From Cruorifilaria tuberocauda (Eukaryota > Nematoda > Chromadorea > Rhabditida > Onchocercidae): a DNA stretch of 23,484 bases. The stretch's first letter is position 1. Each line of letters begins with the position of its first letter. The stretch is taken from contig JABVXU010000733.1 in NCBI GenBank assembly GCA_013365365.1, positions 1 through 23,484 of the forward strand, written 5' to 3'. Positions 18,470-23,484 of this stretch are shown in pieces. Made by a program: the position numbers and the translations under genes. The notes under the pieces are model-generated. The model was not told where the DNA came from, made no database searches, and saw nothing but the letters and a program-made list of their open reading frames with translations.

Positions 18470-21400
18470 TTACTCGAATATATGATAGATAATGAGTGAT
18501 AATAATGATAATGATAATAATTTAATTTTCAAATTTTCGCTTCCATCACCATGACCGCTTGTTTCAATTTCGTGCATTTTCTGCTGTTGAATTATCATCA
18601 TACTTGAATTATTAGCTTGTTTAGGTGTTAAATTTCGTTCAGGTATCCTATAAGTTGTTAATTCGGCACATGCTTGAGGCCACCTGAAATTATTATTTTT
18701 ACTTTACTCTTGGATTTTGTAAAGATTATTGATAAGTAAGAAAAAAAAACTTTTTTTTTTAAAATATTTATTAACAAATTCATAAATAAATTAAATTTGC
18801 TAAATTGCTATTATCTTGCGAAATTGATTTAATTTATAAAATTAGTTCAGAATTTTTTGGAAATAACGTTTTCAAACTTACATTTAACTTAGGTTACAAT
18901 AACTTTCACCTAACTTTCTAAATTTTTATCATTACTTTAAAAAGCGAATAAAAAACAACTTGCTAATAATAATTAATACTTTGCTAATCGATACTGATAA
19001 TTGATAAATATCAATTGATAATTGAAATAATTGAAATACATATTCATTTATCTCTTCATTAACTTAATCATAATCAAATTGAATTGTTTTTTTTTTCAAT
19101 GAAAAATATTCTAATGCTTTTAAGGATTTATAAATTATTTATAATTTATCAGTGTTATCAGTGATAAATGAATCATGATAATATCATGATAACCTAGTGA
19201 TAACAGAATCATAATCAATTGAATTTTTCCTCTTTTTCAATGAAGAATATTCTAATGCAGGATTTATAAATTATTTTCAATTTATCAATGTTATCAGTGA
19301 TAAGTGCATAATGATAACACAGTGATAACCTAGTGATAACAGTTGTATCAAGTGACATCTTCCGCATCGATTTAAATGATTTCTTCGTTAATGCAACCAC
19401 TTTTTCAGCTATTTCATAACCACAATTATGCGCAATCAATGGAACATCACAGTGCAATGAACAAAGAACATATCTGGAAATGGATGAAATCATTCCTGAT
19501 TGCTAATTTTATCAGTTCAAACTGATAAGAAATCAAAATTATCACAGCATATTTCAATTAATAGCATATTTTAAATATTTCAAGCATTTTATCCGCCGCA
19601 CACAACAAGTTTCTCTAAACTACGACTTCTTCCTGATACATTTATTATCAAACTTTTACGTTCAGTTAAAAAAAATATGTTACATTAATAAATTTTAAAT
19701 AATTATTTAAAAAAAAACTCATGCACTTATAATTAATTACTGATTAATTACTCAAATAAGAGAAGTCTCAAGTGTGAACAAAATAACTTACTCTTAAAAT
19801 AGAATAACTTACTCAATAACCCACTCCCATGATTGAGCTTGTAATTAATTACTGATTAATTACTCAAATAAAATAACTCTCAAGTATGAACAAAATTATT
19901 TACTCTTAAAATAGAATAACTTACTCGATAACCTACTTCAATGATTGCGCTTATAATTAATTATTGATTAATTACTCAAATAAAATAACTCTCAAGTATG
20001 AACAAAATAACTTACTCTTAAAATAGAATAACTTACTCAATAACCTATTCTCATGATTGCGCTTATAATTATTTACTGACAAATTACTCAAATAAAATAA
20101 CTTATTCTAAAAAAAGAGTAACTTACACTCAAAATAACTTACTGCCATGATTGCGCTTATAAATGATTACTGATAAATTACTCAAATAAATGAAATAATT
20201 TGCTCTCAAATATAAATAAAATAACTTACTCTCAAAATAACTTACTCGCATGATTGATTTAGACAATTTTTGAGAGATTATTGTCTATCAATCTTTTACA
20301 TTTAATAAAAAAAGTATGTTATATTAATAAATTTTAAATAATTATTGAAAAAAATCCGTGTACTTATAATTAATTACGTGCACTTATAATTATACTAATA
20401 AATATTAATAAGTAATTAATTACTGATTAATTACTCAAGCAAATAGAATAACTTACTTTCAAAATAGAATAACTTAATGCAATGCTTGTGCTTATAATTA
20501 ATTACCAATTGATTACTAACAAATTATTCAAATAAATAAAACAACTTACTGTCAAATATAAATAGAATAATAACTTACTCTCAAAATAACTTACTCGCAT
20601 GATTCATTGAGATAATTTTCGAGAAGAGTAACATTATTGTTAAGAATAAAATGTCGAAAATTTCGAGCCATCGAATGAAATGCTTCCTGATAAGGTGTAC
20701 AACTACGTACACAAAGTTGTCTTATTTGTGAGTCCAATCGTGCAAGACAGCCAAAATTTTCCTTGATATCTAAAAGTTTCAGTTAAAAAAAGTTTAAACG
20801 CTACATTAATAATTATTAATTAATTATCAAATAACTTATGCGTTTGTAATTAATTACTGATTAATTGTTAATAAATTACTAAGATATTTTTATAAATTAT
20901 TGAAAAATTTTTGAAATAAAATTTATTAAAATGTTACAATTAAATTAAAAAAATATTAAAAAAATATAATTAATTAATTGTAATGCAGAAATTAAATATG
21001 ATGTTATTAATCAAAATATGCATACAGAACTATATCTTTTAAGGCAATAATATTTTTTAAACTTATTTTTGAACTATAACAAATGATAGTGAGTTTTGAT
21101 GGCCAATTAAAGTTTTGGCAATAAATTGTTTTAAGTAACTAAATATATTAAATTAGATAAAATAATAATAGCCAAGTGCAAGTCTCTTGTAAACATATTA
21201 CAAAGGTATTAAATTAAAGTATCAAAGTAAACTTATTTTTGAACTGTAACAAATGATAATAAGTTTTGATGGCCAATTAAAGTTTTGGCAATGAATTGTT
21301 TTAAGTAACTAAAGACATTAAGTTAAAGAAAATAATAGTAAACAACTGCATATCTCTCATTTAAGGTAATAAAGGTGTAAAGATGTTAGATTAAAGTATT

Positions 21401-23249
21401 AAAGTAAAGGTGTTAGATTAAAGTTAACCAAAGTATATATTAATAAAGTAATAAGGGTACTAAAGTATAGGGAAAAACAAATTAAGGGTATTGAAATTGA
21501 AAAAAAGAATATTTTAAATTCTAATATCTAATATTTGATATCTAATAATAATATTTAACATATAAACTTAGTAACATATAAACTTACCTTTAAAGTGAGA
21601 AATACATATGTGATCGATGATTTGGGAATATCCCATCAAAATTTCTCGCGAATAACCGGGAGCACACATTGAACAGCAATGTTCAAATTGATGAAATTCT
21701 CTGAAATATTAAATTCAAATTTTATAAAAATTTTAAATAATTAAATTGTGAAAATGTTATAAATTAAATTCAAAACTTAGAAAGTAAAAATCTAAAATAT
21801 TATAGAAGAAATCTTATAAAAAGCCAATATTAAATGTCTATTTACCTTATTAATGTTTTATCTTTAATTAAATTCACTTCATTCATTTCGTTACTAACTT
21901 TTCTGATTAATTACTTTATTAGTTATTTTATCTCAATTATTGTTTATTACTACGAAATCATAAAATAAATTTTCAAATTTTTAGAAGTACAATAATCGAA
22001 ATATGAATTTGATAACTTAAAACAAATTGCAAATTCAGTGAAAAATTTCGAGCATTACAAAGTATAAAAGACTTAAATATTTCTTCAATTTCAAAATTTA
22101 ATTTTACAAAATTCAAAGTATAGAATTAGTTTGAAAAAAAGATTGGATCAAAAGAAGAAAGCAAGTAGACGAAGAAAAATATAGAAAAAAATATATATTT
22201 AGAAAAAGAAAAATATATATTTAAAAATTGAATAATCATTTAATCAATAATCTAATCATAATCATAACATAATTTAATCATTGAATAATCATTTACTCAA
22301 TCATATTATGTTTCAATCATTGAATAATCGTTTAATAATTGATTTTAATCATTGAATAATCATTTTTTCAATAATCATAATCATAATATACTTTAATCGT
22401 TGAATAATCATCTAATCAATAATCTAATCATAATCATAGTATATTTTATGAATGGAATGATCATTTAATCAGTAATCTTAACTATAATCATAATTATAAT
22501 CATAATAGATTAATCATATTTAATCAGTGATCTTAATATTCAAAAGAATTTACTCGTATGATTCATTCAAATATTATTTAGATACCTTTAATACTTGATT
22601 AATTACTATTTAATTATACTTAATTAATTACTACTTAATTAATAATACTTGATTAATTAATTATTTAATACTAAAGAAAATTTGAAACAAACTTGCAGAA
22701 GTGATGAAGAATGGTAGCATTTGACATTGCAAATAAAAAATTATTGTAATTAAGATTAATTAAATTTGACGTTTCACTTTTTCCAATTCTTTCAATTAAA
22801 TCATTCACCAATTGCATTGCGCATCTTCCACAACACCTATCCGTATCCGTATCCGTATCCGTATCCTGTGCAACCGAGTGTAAACTAAAAAATTTCCGGA
22901 CAAAATTTAAAATTTTTCATTGTACAGTTTCCTAAGAATACAATTATTCCATGATCTTATCATCTTTTTTTTTCCTTTTGTTTCTCATGATATTATTTAA
23001 CTTAAATTAAAAATTATTCACAACTGTATAATTCAATTTTTAAATTTGATTTCAATGATTTTTTTAGCCATCGATCAAAAATAAAAATTTACGAATATAA
23101 ATCTTCAAATGATTAGGTTGGAAAAAAAGAATTTATTACCTAGGTACTGAAGATGGTACTGAAGATGTGGTTAACTGTTGACTTATAGCATTTTGTGGAT
23201 ATTGCAATAAAAGTTTGACAAGAGTAAGCCATAGCGTTAAAAATATCAT
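18470..23249 (-). CDS. Secreted CPG4-like chondroitin proteoglycan core protein
   Basis: Six exons join in frame: 23249-23140, 22884-22693, 21700-21588, 20769-20595, 19473-19330 and 18683-18470. They total 948 nt and encode 315 residues. Residues 1-23 look like a signal peptide (MIFLTLWLTLVKLLL). A Thr-Asp repeat spans 44-52. The cysteine-rich body has CCGRC (54-58), CCSMC (109-113), GCLARLD (145-151), IRQLCVRSC (154-162), YVLCSLHC (198-205), NCGYE (213-217) and WPQAC (246-250). This pattern resembles the nematode chondroitin proteoglycan 4 domain; the assignment is from memory of the family. ETSGHG at 285-290 fits a glycosaminoglycan-attachment site at Ser287. NxS/T sequons occur at N92, N184, N262, N269 and N270. 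A hydrophobic end (300-314) could be a GPI signal or membrane anchor. Splice phases are 2, 2, 1, 2, 2; the weakest donor is GTTATC at 19329. The likely role is extracellular matrix or eggshell-type proteoglycan, which is inferred. Confidence 0.85.
18483..18521 (-). repeat. (TTATCA)n repeat encoding the hydrophobic C-terminus of gene 3
   Basis: On the minus strand, TTATTATCATTATCATTATT and the TCA that follows read as Leu/Ser codons. They make up most of the hydrophobic end of the protein, just before the TAA at 18472-18470. The repeat is in frame, so unit changes would alter the tail length without shifting frame when they add three or six bases. Confidence 0.75.
18684..19065 (-). other. Last intron of gene 3, 3' part
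   Basis: AT-rich sequence leading to the acceptor ATTTCAG at 18690-18684. No exon of compatible phase was seen. The 5' part of the intron is the tandem duplication listed next. Confidence 0.6.
19066..19342. repeat. ~140 bp tandem duplication spanning an exon end and splice donor
   Basis: Unit 1 spans 19066-19206 and unit 2 spans 19207-19342. Both run from AATCATAATCAA through a T-rich CAATGAA block, ATATTCTAATGC and GGATTTATAAATTA to TTATCAGTGATAA. Both end with the identical AACCTAGTGATAACAG, at 19191-19206 and 19327-19342. The second copy of that word contains the 3' end of exon 5 of gene 3 and its donor. Confidence 0.85.
19640..20600. repeat. ~95-115 bp tandem array with higher-order block in gene 3 intron 4
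   Basis: Units carry CTTATAATTAATTACTGATT, ATTACTCAAATAAA and TAACTTACTC. They are punctuated by CATGATTG at about 19828, 19940, 20052, 20146 and 20249. A block opening with GTTAAAAAAA-type sequence, ATATTAATAAATTTTAAATA and ATTATT occurs at about 19660 and again at about 20305. Related sequence continues across the exon 4 acceptor flank (20775-20875). The array fills most of intron 19474-20594. Confidence 0.88.
21059..21400. repeat. ~170 bp tandem duplication in gene 3 intron 3
   Basis: Copies start at 21059 and 21229. Both contain AAACTTATTTTTGAACT, TAACAAATGATA, GTTTTGATGGCCAATTAAAG and AATTGTTTTAAGTAACTAAA. The sequence just before the first copy (about 21020-21058) resembles the end of a unit, so a partial third copy is likely. 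The rest of intron 20770-21587 is plain AT-rich sequence. Confidence 0.9.
22206..22545. repeat. AATCAT-rich satellite-like tract in gene 3 intron 2
   Basis: Repeating words are ATTGAATAATCATTTAATCA and AATCTAATCATAATCATAAT, in units of roughly 50-65 bp. The tract occupies a third of intron 21701-22692. The flanks of that intron (21701-22205 and 22546-22692) are AT-rich with no exon seen. Confidence 0.8.
22839..22866 (-). repeat. In-frame hexanucleotide repeat encoding (Thr-Asp)n
   Basis: Four and a half copies of ATCCGT (minus strand GATACG) lie inside exon 2 of gene 3. They encode DTDTDTDTD just after the signal-peptide exon. Length changes by one unit keep the frame. The product is an acidic, Thr-rich stretch. 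Confidence 0.9.
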
Positions 23250-23261
23250 CTGAATAAAATT
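23250..23261 (-). promoter_or_regulatory. Splice acceptor directly abutting the ATG of gene 3
   Basis: On the minus strand the sequence AAATTTTATTCAG is followed at once by ATG (23249-23247). An acceptor with no 5' UTR between it and the ATG fits either a spliced-leader trans-splice site or a 5' UTR intron. Both are common in nematodes. Confidence 0.5.
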
Positions 23262-23484
23262 TAATTGTGAAAATCTTCATTAATTAAAGTAAGCAAAAAG
23301 TTTTAAGAAGTATTCAAATTGCGATTAATCTTTATTTCTAATCTAAAACTTTTTTTTTTAAATCTAACTAACAACATTAATAATGTACTGCATGAGTAAC
23401 TAGAAAAGTTGGGAAAATTAAATTCCTTTAATTAAACTTTGTTCTTATAAAAGTGAAAATATAACTGATCAAATATAATATAAT
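23262..23484 (-). other. 5' flank of gene 3
   Basis: AT-rich sequence with no further exon or recognisable promoter element. The promoter either lies here or beyond the window. Confidence 0.5.

Noticed and set aside
18470..23249. DUF19 (T20D4.11-like) family for gene 3
   Set aside because: The cysteine order and the motifs GCLARLD, IRQLCVRSC and CSLHC fit the CPG4 pattern better. Only a profile search can settle this.

Overview
This is a eukaryotic, very AT-rich window, most likely from a nematode and plausibly a spirurid or filarial worm. The base composition, the many short exons with TTTCAG-type acceptors, and two nematode-typical families support this: a CxxxC-repeat Q/N-rich protein of the ABU/PQN type, and a protein resembling the nematode CPG4 domain. 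Nothing in it is prokaryotic. No tRNA, rRNA, CRISPR array or intact transposon was seen. Three multi-exon genes can be assembled by hand, because splice sites and codon phases agree from exon to exon.

Gene 1 (+ strand, 392-7725) has fourteen exons and is missing its 5' end. It encodes at least 685 residues of a single-pass membrane protein: two fibronectin-III-like folds, a Ser/Thr-rich linker, one EGF-like module, a third fibronectin-III-like region, a transmembrane helix and a short basic tail. I do not recognise a named orthologue.

A convergent intergenic spacer (7726-9562) follows. Gene 2 (- strand, 14291-9563) encodes about 634 residues of cysteine-triplet (C-x3-C) repeats with polyglutamine runs and an RAKR processing-type site. 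Every intron is phase 0. Its signal-peptide exon, at 14291-14220, is a proposal. Its last intron is filled by a CpG-bearing 19-20 bp minisatellite.

The 4.2 kb between genes 2 and 3 holds tandem repeats, an (ACT)n microsatellite, a short hairpin and a G+C-rich patch. I see no convincing gene there.

Gene 3 (- strand, 23249-18470) has six exons and encodes 315 residues: a signal peptide, a Thr-Asp repeat, a cysteine-rich domain like that of chondroitin proteoglycan 4, an ETSGHG glycosaminoglycan-attachment motif and a hydrophobic C-terminus.

All three products are predicted to enter the secretory pathway, but nothing shows that they act together. The most distinctive feature of the locus is its repeats. 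Many of the longer introns carry their own private tandem duplication, and in gene 3 two of these appear to have copied exon ends with their splice donors. All exon models here were built by eye and have no transcript support.
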